In this document: piece by piece, positions 51,674-60,325 of the stretch
Layout of the letters: each line of letters begins with the position of its first letter
How positions within the stretch are numbered: position 1 is the first letter of the stretch
Source: an uncultured Muribaculaceae bacterium
GTDB lineage: Bacteria > Bacteroidota > Bacteroidia > Bacteroidales > Muribaculaceae
Length of the DNA: 64,000 bases
Reading direction: 5' to 3'
Assembly: GCA_910579675.1 (NCBI GenBank)
Contig: CAJTUF010000005.1
Coordinates: forward strand, 94,553 to 158,552
The notes under the pieces: model-generated
The model's input: the letters and a program-made list of their open reading frames with translations, nothing else
Databases searched by the model: none
What the model was told of the DNA's origin: nothing
Position numbers and translations under genes: made by a program

Positions 51674-53343
51674 TTGTCAGAGTGTTTGCGCTTGCGCGCC
51701 TTCGGTATATTGCGCGTCGCGACACGATCGGGAGCCTTGACTGGCGCCGGTGCCGCGTCGACATCGGTGAGGGGCTCCTCGTCGAGTCCAAAGCAGGCTT
51801 TCACCGCCCGACGTATGCGCGTGGCTCCGTGGCTCTCGTCGCGCAATATCTGGAGTATGGTCTTTATATATTCGTCTTTATTCTTTAGTCCGCAGAGACC
51901 AGCCACATTTGAGGCCGGGAGCATCGACTTCTGGTTGTAGACCCTCAACACCGAGGCATAATCGTCGGCCGCGAGGTAAGAGCGGAACTGACGGCAGAAT
52001 CCCTCGTAGAGGCCACGGGCATTGATCTCCTTGATAAGACCCTCGATATGATCCTCCAGCATATTGATATTGGCAAAACGGCCATCGACACGATACTCCA
52101 TGGTGCGCTTCACGCGGTGGCGGGTGTGGAGTAGGGCCTGCTGACGCAAATCGTGGCGGAATTGGGCCATGATGGAGCTCTTGACCTTCATGAACACTCG
52201 GTTTTCATCCTTGCGGCGGAAAGCGGCAACAGCTCTCACCACCTCCTCAAGCATGAGGATATTCTCTATCTCGGCCACTTCGGGCACCATGATGCGCTTG
52301 CCGCGCAGATAGGCCACCTCCTTGTCGTCGCGGCGGTCGCGGTCGACTATTCCACGCGAGTCGAGGTGATGGAATCCGGTGAGATCGTTGAAGGTGCGGG
52401 TAGCCTCGATCACTTTGTTGCAGCTCCCGAGGCTCTTTACCGAATAGTCTTTGAACAGAAGCGGATATAGACGCGCGTCGATGGAATGTATGCCGTCACC
52501 CTCGATGAAGAGCACCGGCTTGCGCGATCCCATGATAGCGAGATAAACCTCGTCGGAGAGCTGCGAATGGGGCGGTAGCACCTCATAGTCCCACGACACC
52601 GACGACGGGTCAAACCTCCTCACCCATATGACCGAGGCGTCAGTACGCGATGAGGCGAAACCCAGATCGTGGGTAATGTAGACAAACGAGCAGTCGCGTC
52701 GCAACAGTTCTATTCGGTTCCATAGTCCCTCCATGAGCGATGGATGAAGAAATATCTCGGGGCTGTCGACCATCACCACCGCCTTTTCCGGCGCATAAAG
52801 AGCGGCACCGATAGAGTAGATCACCGCCTTCTCACCCGCCGAGAGCTTAATGGCCGAATATGCGCTCCCGTCGTCGGCCGGACGCGAAAACAGCATCTGT
52901 CCGCTCTCGATAAGTATTCGGTTGTCGGGAAATATCTCCTGCCACAGCTCCATGAGGCGATCGAGGCGCGTGGGCTCCAGGCGGGCTCCCAATCCGGCGG
53001 CATGAGCCGCTTTGTAGCGAAACAGATTGACCATCTCATCGTGGACCAGCAGAGCGATCAACCGCTCAAGCTGGGTTGAGGCACTGTCGTGCAACGACGA
53101 CCCGAGGGCGGCATCGTAGATCGAGTCGATGGAGTCGGGAGTGCGTCGGTTGTCGTAGATAGCACGGAGTCCCGACATATTGTAGACCGGTCTATTAGAC
53201 TCTGAGCCCACTATATCGGCCGCGAGTTGCTGGGCAAAGCGGGTCTTGCCGGCACCGTTGGCGCCTATTATCACAGTCTGTCGAGCCGGGCCGATAGTGG
53301 GTGAAGGGAGTCCGTCAGTGCGGGGAGGGAGATGGATAGCCAT
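51670..53343 (-). CDS. AAA/ABC-type ATPase fused to DUF4435 TOPRIM-like domain (PARIS/OLD-like)
   Basis: 557 residues in two modules. The ATPase (about 1-265) has Walker A GANGAGKT at 27-34, signature LSAGEK at 167-172, a Walker B-like MVDSPE (D193, S194, E196; Ser where the usual second acid of DEPE stands) and an H-loop H225. The DUF4435 module (about 274-510) has the TOPRIM-type Glu E281 (LFIEGDGIHSIDARLY), the Asp pair of VDRDRRD (D334, D336) and EIEN at 358-361. A basic tail ends the protein. This order resembles AriA+AriB of PARIS joined in one chain, and OLD nucleases, but at 557 residues it is compact. It follows tsaC by 50 nt and is coupled to menA. Confidence 0.85.
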   Translation of the reverse strand: MAIHLPPRTDGLPSPTIGPARQTVIIGANGAGKTRFAQQLAADIVGSESNRPVYNMSGLRAIYDNRRTPDSIDSIYDAALGSSLHDSASTQLERLIALLVHDEMVNLFRYKAAHAAGLGARLEPTRLDRLMELWQEIFPDNRILIESGQMLFSRPADDGSAYSAIKLSAGEKAVIYSIGAALYAPEKAVVMVDSPEIFLHPSLMEGLWNRIELLRRDCSFVYITHDLGFASSRTDASVIWVRRFDPSSVSWDYEVLPPHSQLSDEVYLAIMGSRKPVLFIEGDGIHSIDARLYPLLFKDYSVKSLGSCNKVIEATRTFNDLTGFHHLDSRGIVDRDRRDDKEVAYLRGKRIMVPEVAEIENILMLEEVVRAVAAFRRKDENRVFMKVKSSIMAQFRHDLRQQALLHTRHRVKRTMEYRVDGRFANINMLEDHIEGLIKEINARGLYEGFCRQFRSYLAADDYASVLRVYNQKSMLPASNVAGLCGLKNKDEYIKTILQILRDESHGATRIRRAVKACFGLDEEPLTDVDAAPAPVKAPDRVATRNIPKARKRKHSDK

Positions 53344-53393
53344 AGGAGGGAGCTTATGTGGGTGATAAATGGGAAGGTATCAGTTGTTGATGA

Positions 53394-54020
53394 TCAGAGC
53401 CGCAGATCGCCTGCACCGGAGCGCACTATCTCAGGAGAGGTTGGATCGTCGAGATCCACCACTGTCGACAGGCGTCCCTCGCGGTAGCCCCCGTCGATAA
53501 GGAGATCGATGGGGCTGTACTCATAGGCCAGCGAGAGTGCGTCAGGATTGGCCGACGGGTCAAGGTCGCCTTCATATTCGCCCGGAGCTTCGGCCGAAGC
53601 CGAGAGGAGCGGATTGCCGAGAGCCTCGGCCAAAGCACGGGCTATGTCGCACCCGGGAATCCTGACACCCACCTGCTTGCGCCCTTTCATCACCTTTGGC
53701 AGACGGGTGGTCGACGGCAGAAGAAATGTAAAAGGACCCGGCGTATTGGCTCGCATGAGCCTGAACGCCACATTGTCGATGCGGGCATAATCGGAAGCCT
53801 GCGATAGATCGCTGCACACTATCGACAGGGGCTGGCGCGCGGGGTCAATACCCTTGATGCGACACACCTTTTCGACAGCGCCGGCGCGCAGTGCGTCGCA
53901 CCCTATGGCATAGACGGTGTCTGTAGGGTAGATGATGACCCCGCCGTCGCGCAGGATATCTACTGCCTGATCTATATAGCGGGCATTGATGTTGCCCGGA
54001 TAAATTCTAAGACGGTTCAT
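53394..54020 (-). CDS. tsaC: L-threonylcarbamoyladenylate synthase (TsaC/YwlC)
   Basis: 208 residues from ATG 54020 (MNRLRIYPGNI); the frame is open far upstream, but that part lies over the next gene and is not family-like. It makes threonylcarbamoyl-AMP for the t6A37 tRNA modification. Visible: GGVIIYPTDTVYAIGCDA, the KR(x)R-type IKGIDPARQPLSIVCSD, PGPFTFLLPST and VGVRIPG. It overlaps the small secreted-protein gene by 4 nt (ATGA). MtaB, which acts on t6A, is encoded at 58005-59321. Confidence 0.93.
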   Translation of the reverse strand: MNRLRIYPGNINARYIDQAVDILRDGGVIIYPTDTVYAIGCDALRAGAVEKVCRIKGIDPARQPLSIVCSDLSQASDYARIDNVAFRLMRANTPGPFTFLLPSTTRLPKVMKGRKQVGVRIPGCDIARALAEALGNPLLSASAEAPGEYEGDLDPSANPDALSLAYEYSPIDLLIDGGYREGRLSTVVDLDDPTSPEIVRSGAGDLRL

Positions 54021-54355
54021 ATTGTGATGCGGAATGTTGATGAATCGGTGCGGAGTATGTAGATCCCACGCGTGGCTATCCTGAAGCGATGGCATCCTTC
54101 GGGGAGGGTTACCGCTGTCAGGGGCTGGCCAAGGACGGTGAGTATGCTCACCCGTGTCTTTGCCCGGCTGGCGACATATACATATCCGCGCAGGGTAATG
54201 ATGTCGATCTCGCCCGGCTCGGGTGTGTCTGCTCTTGCCGGCATCTCGGCGCTTTCCCACCCCTTGGGTAGTTCCGCAGGAGGATATGCCGAAGCCGCCC
54301 CCGCCATGACGAGGGCTATGCAGAGGGATATAAGATGTCGGCTTAACTTGTTCAT
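54017..54355 (-). CDS. Small secreted protein with a beta-rich, sorting-domain-like C-terminus
   Basis: 112 residues from ATG 54355 (MNKLSRHLISLCIALVMAGAASA, a signal peptide). The mature part of about 88 residues ends in a segment like the C-terminal beta domains of Bacteroidetes exported proteins (VYVASRAKTRVSILTVLGQPL..GIYILR..FRITI), resembling T9SS tails or DUF6383, but with almost no cargo before it. Its stop overlaps the tsaC start. A longer frame begins 17 codons upstream but would hide the signal peptide. Confidence 0.7.
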   Translation of the reverse strand: MNKLSRHLISLCIALVMAGAASAYPPAELPKGWESAEMPARADTPEPGEIDIITLRGYVYVASRAKTRVSILTVLGQPLTAVTLPEGCHRFRIATRGIYILRTDSSTFRITI

Positions 54356-54402
54356 GGCCAATGTCGGATCAAGTGATGACGACCTTGAGGTGACAGCAGG
54401 GC

Positions 54403-55461
54403 TCAAATGCCCATAAGGTCGCGGAATATATCGAGGGCAGCCTCTATGTCGCGGGCGTCCACTATACAGTCAATGTGGATCTTGCCGGGAGCGTCGAGCA
54501 GAGTAAAGTTGATGGCGCCGGGAGTGGCGTTTTTCTTATCGTGGCTCATCAGCTCAAGAAGGGCAGGATAGTCGTCGCATGTTATAGGCATAACCCCATA
54601 GACCCGCCCCACGTAAGCAGCCAGCTCATGAACGGCTGCTGAGGGAAATCCGAGTTTCATATGGGAGATTATGAGATCGACCACGAGCCCCCAAGCCACG
54701 GCATAGCCGTGGGGCACCGGGCGCCCGCGCCTCATGGCAAGACTCTCGAAAGCGTGTCCGGCAGTATGGCCGAGATTGAGCGCACGTCTTATGCCCTGCT
54801 CGCGCGGATCCTGCTCCACCACCCCCTTCTTGACCATCACACTGCGCTCAACCAAAGGGAGGAGGCCGGTGAGGTCGGCAGCGGCTATGTCGAAGTCGAG
54901 CAGACGCCGGTATTCGGCCGGACTGTCGATCAAGGCATGCTTGATCATCTCGGCATAGCCCGATTTGAGTTCCTCAGCCGGGAGAGTGGCAAGCCAGGAA
55001 GTTGAAATCACCACTGCGTCGGCGTCGCAAAAGGCGCCTATCTCATTTTTAAGGCCACCGAAGTTTATACCCGTCTTACCCCCGACAGCAGCATCGACAG
55101 CCGACAGGAGTGTTGTAGGCACATTATAAAACCGTATGCCGCGCTTGAAGGTTGCAGCAGCAAATCCACCCATGTCGGTGATCATGCCACCTCCCACATT
55201 GACCAGAAGCGACCGGCGGGTTGCGCCGAGCTGCTGCATCTGCTCCCAGATGTGGCGCAGCGAGTCGAGATTTTTATTGACATCGCCCGCCTCGACTGTG
55301 ATCACAGGCGCATCGGCCAATGCCGGGCAAGCCTCGCGCAATGGCTCCACGCATGCGCTGAGGGTGTGGCTGTCGGCGAGGATCATGGCGTGGGGCCGAC
55401 CGGCCTCTTTGAGCAGGGTGTTGAGCGAGTCGGCTGGATGGTGGGTGAATATGAGGTTCAT
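54403..55461 (-). CDS. aroB: 3-dehydroquinate synthase
   Basis: 352 residues. It converts DAHP to 3-dehydroquinate in the shikimate pathway using NAD and a divalent metal. Visible: NVGGGMITDMGGFAAATFKRGI, PTTLLSAVDAAVGGKTGINFGGLKNEIGAF, the metal ligands in SGYAEMIKHALI and LNLGHTAGHAFE, and H in PVPHGYAVAWG. The start overlaps the HAD phosphatase gene stop by 4 nt. It lies in the middle of the leftward run from TlpA to menA. Confidence 0.96.
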   Translation of the reverse strand: MNLIFTHHPADSLNTLLKEAGRPHAMILADSHTLSACVEPLREACPALADAPVITVEAGDVNKNLDSLRHIWEQMQQLGATRRSLLVNVGGGMITDMGGFAAATFKRGIRFYNVPTTLLSAVDAAVGGKTGINFGGLKNEIGAFCDADAVVISTSWLATLPAEELKSGYAEMIKHALIDSPAEYRRLLDFDIAAADLTGLLPLVERSVMVKKGVVEQDPREQGIRRALNLGHTAGHAFESLAMRRGRPVPHGYAVAWGLVVDLIISHMKLGFPSAAVHELAAYVGRVYGVMPITCDDYPALLELMSHDKKNATPGAINFTLLDAPGKIHIDCIVDARDIEAALDIFRDLMGI

Positions 55462-56216
55462 GGGGTGATGAGATCGGGATTGGTGGTTGTAAGGAGCTCG
55501 AAGAGGAGCCGGGGCATAGCCTCGGCGGCCTCCGGCATCGAATCGAATATCACTGCGGCTCCCGCCTTGACAAACTCATTGCGGGGGATGGGACCGGTGG
55601 TGACCGCCACGGTGAAGGCGCCAGCACGGTCGGCGCTCTCCACTCCGAGCGGGGCGTTTTCGATCGCGATCGAGGCCGACGGACTCACACCTGCGCGCTG
55701 CATGGCCTTGATAAAGGGTTCGGGATGCGGCTTGCCATGCGTCACATCGCGAGCGGTGATCATCATGTCGGGAGCGAAGATACCGGGAAAGTCGGCGCCC
55801 AGACGGTCGATGAGCGAATGCTGGCCCGATCCGGTGACAAGCACCCGCCTGATACCGGCCTCGCGGAGAGTGGTCATGAGCTCAAGCGCCCCTTCCATGC
55901 GCGGCGGTTTGGGATACTCGTTGAAATATATCGTCTTGCGCCGGTAGAGTTCCTCTATCTCGTCGGGCGAGGCATCGCGGTCGTAGGCGCGGCGAAACAG
56001 CAGATTGATGGTTGAGGCTCCGGTGCGCCCCTCGTAGAGAAAAAATTCCTCGCGGGTACAGGGAATCCCTATCTCGCTCACCATGCGCTGCCACGCCGAC
56101 GCATGGAGGGGCATGGAGTCGTAGAGAGTGCCGTCCATATCAACCAACGCGGCGGCGGGAGCGACGCCACGGTAGTGGTGGCGTCGCAGAAATGCCGTTA
56201 TCTCCTGTTCAAACAT
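55458..56216 (-). CDS. HAD-superfamily phosphatase, beta-phosphoglucomutase-like
   Basis: 252 residues from ATG 56216 (MFEQEITAFLRRHHYRG). HAD motif I is ALVDMDGTLYDSMP, motif II VLVTGSGQ, motif III KPHPEPFIKA and motif IV ENAPLGVESADRAG. The helical cap sits between I and II (subclass I), as in sugar-phosphate phosphatases and phosphoglucomutases. The substrate cannot be told. Starts 1 nt after the TlpA-like stop and overlaps aroB by 4 nt. Confidence 0.9.
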   Translation of the reverse strand: MFEQEITAFLRRHHYRGVAPAAALVDMDGTLYDSMPLHASAWQRMVSEIGIPCTREEFFLYEGRTGASTINLLFRRAYDRDASPDEIEELYRRKTIYFNEYPKPPRMEGALELMTTLREAGIRRVLVTGSGQHSLIDRLGADFPGIFAPDMMITARDVTHGKPHPEPFIKAMQRAGVSPSASIAIENAPLGVESADRAGAFTVAVTTGPIPRNEFVKAGAAVIFDSMPEAAEAMPRLLFELLTTTNPDLITP

Positions 56217-56217
56217 A

Positions 56218-57324
56218 TCAGAGCAGGGCGCGGAGCTGGTCGTAGAATGAGGGGTCCTCGCCAACTACGATGAGAGCGATGTTGCCCTGCGGATCGATCA
56301 CAAGCTTGGTGGGATAGCCGCTGACAGCATAAACCGACTGTACGGCCTGGGACGAGGGGGTGTCGGGATCACTCCACACATTGACCCACGGAAGGTCATA
56401 CTTGGCGAGGGCGCCGAGCCATGTGTCTTTGCTGTCGTTGCAGGCGATGGAGAGAAACACCACGTCGCGGTCTTTGAGCTCTGCCCACTGCTCTTTCATC
56501 TGGGGAATACCCTTGATGCACCAGCCGCACCATGAGCCCCAGAAGTCGAGCATCACCCATTTGCCCTTGAACTGACTAAGGCTCACCATATTGCCCTGAG
56601 CGTCGGGAAGACTGAAGTCGGGAGCCGGGAGCCCCACCTTGATAGCTTCGGCGGCGGCTTCTATGGCACGCTTTCTGGCTATCATATTGTCGAGGCGGGC
56701 GTATATGGGCGACAGAAACGACTCCTTTGCACCGGGGCCGAGGGCATCGAAGGCCTGCATCAGCTCATTCCAGGAGGGTATCTCGCCGGTCATGTACATG
56801 CCGAGCGAATTATCTTTATTGGCCATAGCCATGGCGAAAGCCCGGTCGGTGAGGCTCTGCCTGAGCGCCTCGCGCTCTGCGTCGGTAGCCGTCGAAGGCA
56901 GAGCCTGATAGGCGGTGACAACCGAGTCGGTAAAGGCATTGAACTGCGAAATGCCCTCAACCAGATGCGAGCCCTTCATCACATTGACCGGGCCGGTGAA
57001 ATCGACGGTGAGGGTCTCGCCCGGAGCGGCATAGACTATCTCGGAGCGCCGGTTGGACGAGGGTTTTATAATCACGGCGAGAGCTTCGTCGGGATCGAGA
57101 TCGAGCACATAGGTGGTCTGTCCCGACACCACTACGGTGTCGGCAAGCCCGGCAATGGCTCCATTGCGGTTGCTGCCGTAGAAATCGGCCACAGGTACAG
57201 GGGCCAGAAACAGGGTGTCGGTATTGGCTGGGAGGGTTACAGTGAGAGTGCCGGGCGTCTGGGCCGAGGCGGCTGCCGCGCCTATCAGGGCAGCTCCCAG
57301 CAGGGTCTGGATTTTATTCATCAT
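56218..57324 (-). CDS. TlpA-like periplasmic thiol-disulfide oxidoreductase with N-terminal DUF4369-like region
   Basis: 368 residues (start 57324 or the next codon). Signal peptide MNKIQTLLGAALIGAAAASA. The first about 220 residues are a beta-rich plus helical region like DUF4369; the C-terminal 140 form a thioredoxin fold with WGSWCGWCIKGIP (CxxC) and a VSGYPTKLVID cis-proline loop. Such proteins reduce or resolve disulfides in the periplasm. It heads the leftward operon with a -7 box at 57369-57376. Confidence 0.9.
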   Translation of the reverse strand: MMNKIQTLLGAALIGAAAASAQTPGTLTVTLPANTDTLFLAPVPVADFYGSNRNGAIAGLADTVVVSGQTTYVLDLDPDEALAVIIKPSSNRRSEIVYAAPGETLTVDFTGPVNVMKGSHLVEGISQFNAFTDSVVTAYQALPSTATDAEREALRQSLTDRAFAMAMANKDNSLGMYMTGEIPSWNELMQAFDALGPGAKESFLSPIYARLDNMIARKRAIEAAAEAIKVGLPAPDFSLPDAQGNMVSLSQFKGKWVMLDFWGSWCGWCIKGIPQMKEQWAELKDRDVVFLSIACNDSKDTWLGALAKYDLPWVNVWSDPDTPSSQAVQSVYAVSGYPTKLVIDPQGNIALIVVGEDPSFYDQLRALL

Positions 57325-57368
57325 CAGCGGGTGGGGGTTATGAAATCGTAAAGATATCTGTTATCCTG

Positions 57369-57376
57369 CAAAGATA
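57369..57376 (-). promoter_or_regulatory. -7 box of the TlpA-HAD-aroB operon
   Basis: TATCTTTG on the minus strand, 44 nt upstream of the start codon and just after the terminator at 57391-57434. Confidence 0.6.
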
Positions 57377-57390
57377 TGCAGAATAATTCA

Positions 57391-57434
57391 AAAACGCCAC
57401 CGTCTGCCCCGACAAATTGTGTCGGGGCAGACGG
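57391..57434 (-). terminator. Terminator of the LEA-like gene
   Basis: Perfect 15-bp arms (57400-57414 and 57420-57434), 5-nt loop; on the minus strand the stem is followed by TGGCGTTTTT. Confidence 0.85.
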
Positions 57435-57485
57435 CGATGGAGGTGGATTGGTGTCGATTTTATGCTTTCTAATCTTGCCGTGGTG

Positions 57486-57848
57486 TCAATTCTTGAGTTT
57501 GTCGGCCAGACCGTGGAGGGTGTCGCCGAGCGAATCAAGCAGATCGCCGCTTTTGTCTTTGATCTTGTCGGCTATGTCGCCTGCTTTGTCGGCCACCTGA
57601 TCCTTTATGTCGCCGGCTTTATCTTTCAGATCCTCAAACTTGTCGGAGGCCTGATCTTTGAGATTGTCGATAGTGGCCGAGGCCTGCGCCTTGGCTTCAT
57701 TGAATTTGTCGGATGCCTGATCTTTGAGCGACTGGCTTTCCTGCGAGGCAGCGACTTTGGAGGCGGCCTCGCTCACCTCTGCGGCAGCGCGGGCAGTGGC
57801 GGCTGCGGCCTGTGCGTTTAATGCTTCTTGCTGGGCTTTGAGATCCAT
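57486..57848 (-). CDS. LEA-like hydrophilic helical repeat protein
   Basis: 120 residues from ATG 57848 (MDLKAQQEALNAQAAAA); the frame is open 18 codons further, but this start is the natural one. No signal peptide or membrane segment. The whole chain is A/D/K/E/S/Q-rich with repeats such as LKDQASDKF (twice) and KAGDI(K/A)D, an 11-residue amphipathic periodicity like group-3 LEA or hydrophilin/CsbD-YtxH stress proteins. Probably a disordered or helical cytoplasmic stress protein. Monocistronic, with a strong terminator. Confidence 0.8.
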   Translation of the reverse strand: MDLKAQQEALNAQAAAATARAAAEVSEAASKVAASQESQSLKDQASDKFNEAKAQASATIDNLKDQASDKFEDLKDKAGDIKDQVADKAGDIADKIKDKSGDLLDSLGDTLHGLADKLKN

Positions 57849-57988
57849 AGTATTTAAGCGAGGGGGGGGAATAGTCATGGACCCCTCTGATGTAAACAAC
57901 AATCGCTGCCCCCGGTTGGTTTGAGCCCCTCATCATGCTAAAAAGCATTATCGGGTCACCGGAAGTCGGATGATAACAAAAATGTTGG

Positions 57989-57996
57989 TATCTTTG
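57989..57996 (+). promoter_or_regulatory. -7 box of mtaB
   Basis: TATCTTTG, 8 nt before the ATG at 58005, leaving a 5' leader of only a few bases. Confidence 0.6.
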
Positions 57997-58004
57997 CACC
58001 ATAT

Positions 58005-59321
58005 ATGATCGACCATACAACATTCGGCACCCTACGTGCCCATTACCATACCTTCGGTTGCAAGCTCAACTTTTCCGAGACCTCCTCAATCCAGAAGCTC
58101 CTCGAAGAGCGCGGAATAACACGCTGCCCACGGGGCGAGACACCCGATCTGGTGGTGGTCAACACTTGCACCGTCACCGAAACAGCCGACCGCAAATGCC
58201 GCCAGGCCATAAGGAGCTATGCCAAGCGCTGGCCCCAAGCCCATATTGTTGTCACCGGCTGCTATGCTCAGCTCAAGGCTGAGGAAGCCGCAGCCCTGCC
58301 AAGGGTGGCTGTCGTGGCGGGCAACGACCGCAAAGACCGCCTCGCAGCCTATATCGACGACTTCCTGCGCGACCACAGCCCTGAACTCCACGTCACCCCG
58401 TCGAGCAACGACATGCGCTCCTTCACCCCCAGCTGCTCGCGCGGCGACCGCACCCGATGGTTTCTTAAAGTGCAGGATGGCTGCGACTATTTCTGCACCT
58501 ACTGCACCATACCGATGGCCCGCGGCCGATCGCGCTCCGGCTCAATCGACAGCCTCGTGGCGCAGGCTGCCGACGCGGCCGCCAAGGGGGCCCGCGAGAT
58601 AGTGATCACCGGAGTCAATATCGGCGACTTCGGCAAGGGGCGCTCCGATTCGTTTCTCGACTTGATCCGCGAGCTCGACACGGTCGACGGTATAGCCCGC
58701 TACCGCATTTCGTCGATCGAACCCAACCTGCTCTCCGACGAGATCATTCATTTCGTGGCGGAATCGAGGAGTTTCATGCCCCACTTCCATATTCCACTGC
58801 AGTGTGGGTCCGACGAGATCCTGAAGCTGATGCACCGCCACTACGACACCTCTCTCTTCCGCCACCGCATCGACTGCATACGCGAGTCGATGCCCGACGC
58901 ATTTATAGGTGTTGATCTCATCACCGGTGCCAGAGGCGAGACGCCGGAGCTCTTTGCCGCCAGCCGCGACTTTGTCGACAGCCTTCCCATCACACGCCTC
59001 CATGTGTTTCCATACTCGGAGCGCAGCGGCACACGCGCGCTCCAGATTCCCTACAGTGTCGACCCGGCCGAGCGCCACCGCCGCGCCAACGAGATGATTG
59101 CGCTCAGCGACACAAAGATGGCAGCTTTCGCACGGCGGTTTGAGGGCACGGTGAGGCCTGTGCTCGTGGAGCACACCCGCCACATCGACCCCGACACAGG
59201 TGCAGCCACTATGACCGGCTTCACCGACAACTATCTAAAGGTGTCGGTGCCTTACGATCCGGCCTTGGCCAATACTATCGTACCCGTTTCCCTCACTCAC
59301 GAAAACATCATATTGCAGTGA
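58005..59321 (+). CDS. mtaB: tRNA t6A37 methylthiotransferase MtaB
   Basis: 438 residues. It adds a methylthio group at C2 of t6A37 in ANN-decoding tRNAs. The N-terminal UPF0004 domain holds three cluster cysteines (FGCKLNFSE, NTCTVTETADRKCR, VTGCYAQL), the radical-SAM domain has CDYFCTYC, and a TRAM-like C-terminus (about 370-438) follows. The TFGCKLN start and 438-residue size favour MtaB over MiaB or RimO. It overlaps the LpxL-like gene by 4 nt (GTGA). Confidence 0.94.
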   Translation: MIDHTTFGTLRAHYHTFGCKLNFSETSSIQKLLEERGITRCPRGETPDLVVVNTCTVTETADRKCRQAIRSYAKRWPQAHIVVTGCYAQLKAEEAAALPRVAVVAGNDRKDRLAAYIDDFLRDHSPELHVTPSSNDMRSFTPSCSRGDRTRWFLKVQDGCDYFCTYCTIPMARGRSRSGSIDSLVAQAADAAAKGAREIVITGVNIGDFGKGRSDSFLDLIRELDTVDGIARYRISSIEPNLLSDEIIHFVAESRSFMPHFHIPLQCGSDEILKLMHRHYDTSLFRHRIDCIRESMPDAFIGVDLITGARGETPELFAASRDFVDSLPITRLHVFPYSERSGTRALQIPYSVDPAERHRRANEMIALSDTKMAAFARRFEGTVRPVLVEHTRHIDPDTGAATMTGFTDNYLKVSVPYDPALANTIVPVSLTHENIILQ

Positions 59322-60325
59322 ACCCCAAACCATTGACCTCCGGCTCCTCAGCCAAGCCGCCGATTCCGGCCCGAATGGCTCAGACCCTGCTGGAATGGAC
59401 TCTCCATGGCATGGCGCGCCTTCCTCTTGGATTCCTCTATCCTATGGTGGCCACCCCTCTCTACTATCTCATCTACCACATAGCGCGCTACCGCCGCAAG
59501 GTGGTGAGACAAAACATAGCCGAAAGCTTCCCATCTCACACCAATGACGAACGCCGCAAGATCGAGCAACGATTCTACCGTAACTTCGCCGACATGATTG
59601 TGGAGACAATCAAGCTGCTCCATATCAGCGACGAAGAGATGATGAGACGCATGACATTTGAGGGCATAGATAAGATCGACCGCCTGTTTGACGAAGGCAA
59701 GAGCATTGTGGCCTACTTTTCCCACATGATGAACTGGGAGTGGGCCCCGAGCATCACCCTCTGGACCCACCGCCATCCGGGCGATGGAGTGGAGTTCTGT
59801 CAGGTCTACCGACCTCTCAAAAACAAGTGGGCCGACGATTTTTTCCTTCGCCTGCGCAGCCGCTTCAACTCGCGGTCGCTCCCCAAGGCAACAGTGTTTC
59901 GCGACCTGCTGCGCTTCCGCCGCGACAACCTGCTATCAATCACGGGTTTCATGAGCGACCAGAAACCGAGCCATGGTGACCCTACATATATAACCGATTT
60001 CCTTAACCACCCCACCGCCATGATCACCGGCACCGAAACTCTTGGCCGCCGACTCGACATGGCCATAGTGTACTGGGATATGTGCAAACCCTCGCGAGGC
60101 CACTACCATATCACGATAAAGGTGTTGAGCGATGGGGGCAAAGACCTGCGATCAATCCCCGACATGGAGATCACACACGCCTATGCCCTCCTGCTCCAGG
60201 ACACCATTTACCGGGATCCCTCGTTATGGCTATGGACCCACCGCCGGTGGAAGATTCCAGTCCGGTTCCCCGACGGGCACCTCTCCAAAACCATTTCCGA
60301 CACATCATATGCCGACCATGATTAA
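59318..60325 (+). CDS. Lysophospholipid acyltransferase family, LpxL/HtrB-like
   Basis: 335 residues, starting at GTG 59318 inside the mtaB stop (GTGA). LpxL-type late acyltransferases add secondary acyl chains to lipid A. Conserved blocks: N-terminal hydrophobic LPLGFLYPMVATPLYYLIY, RKVVRQNIAESFP, the HX4E box SHMMNWEW, the RPLKNKWADDFF block and TGFMSDQKPS. Bacteroidales lipid A is usually penta-acylated, so this could be its single secondary acyltransferase; substrate is by family. GT2 follows with an 8-nt overlap. Confidence 0.9.
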   Translation: MNPKPLTSGSSAKPPIPARMAQTLLEWTLHGMARLPLGFLYPMVATPLYYLIYHIARYRRKVVRQNIAESFPSHTNDERRKIEQRFYRNFADMIVETIKLLHISDEEMMRRMTFEGIDKIDRLFDEGKSIVAYFSHMMNWEWAPSITLWTHRHPGDGVEFCQVYRPLKNKWADDFFLRLRSRFNSRSLPKATVFRDLLRFRRDNLLSITGFMSDQKPSHGDPTYITDFLNHPTAMITGTETLGRRLDMAIVYWDMCKPSRGHYHITIKVLSDGGKDLRSIPDMEITHAYALLLQDTIYRDPSLWLWTHRRWKIPVRFPDGHLSKTISDTSYADHD

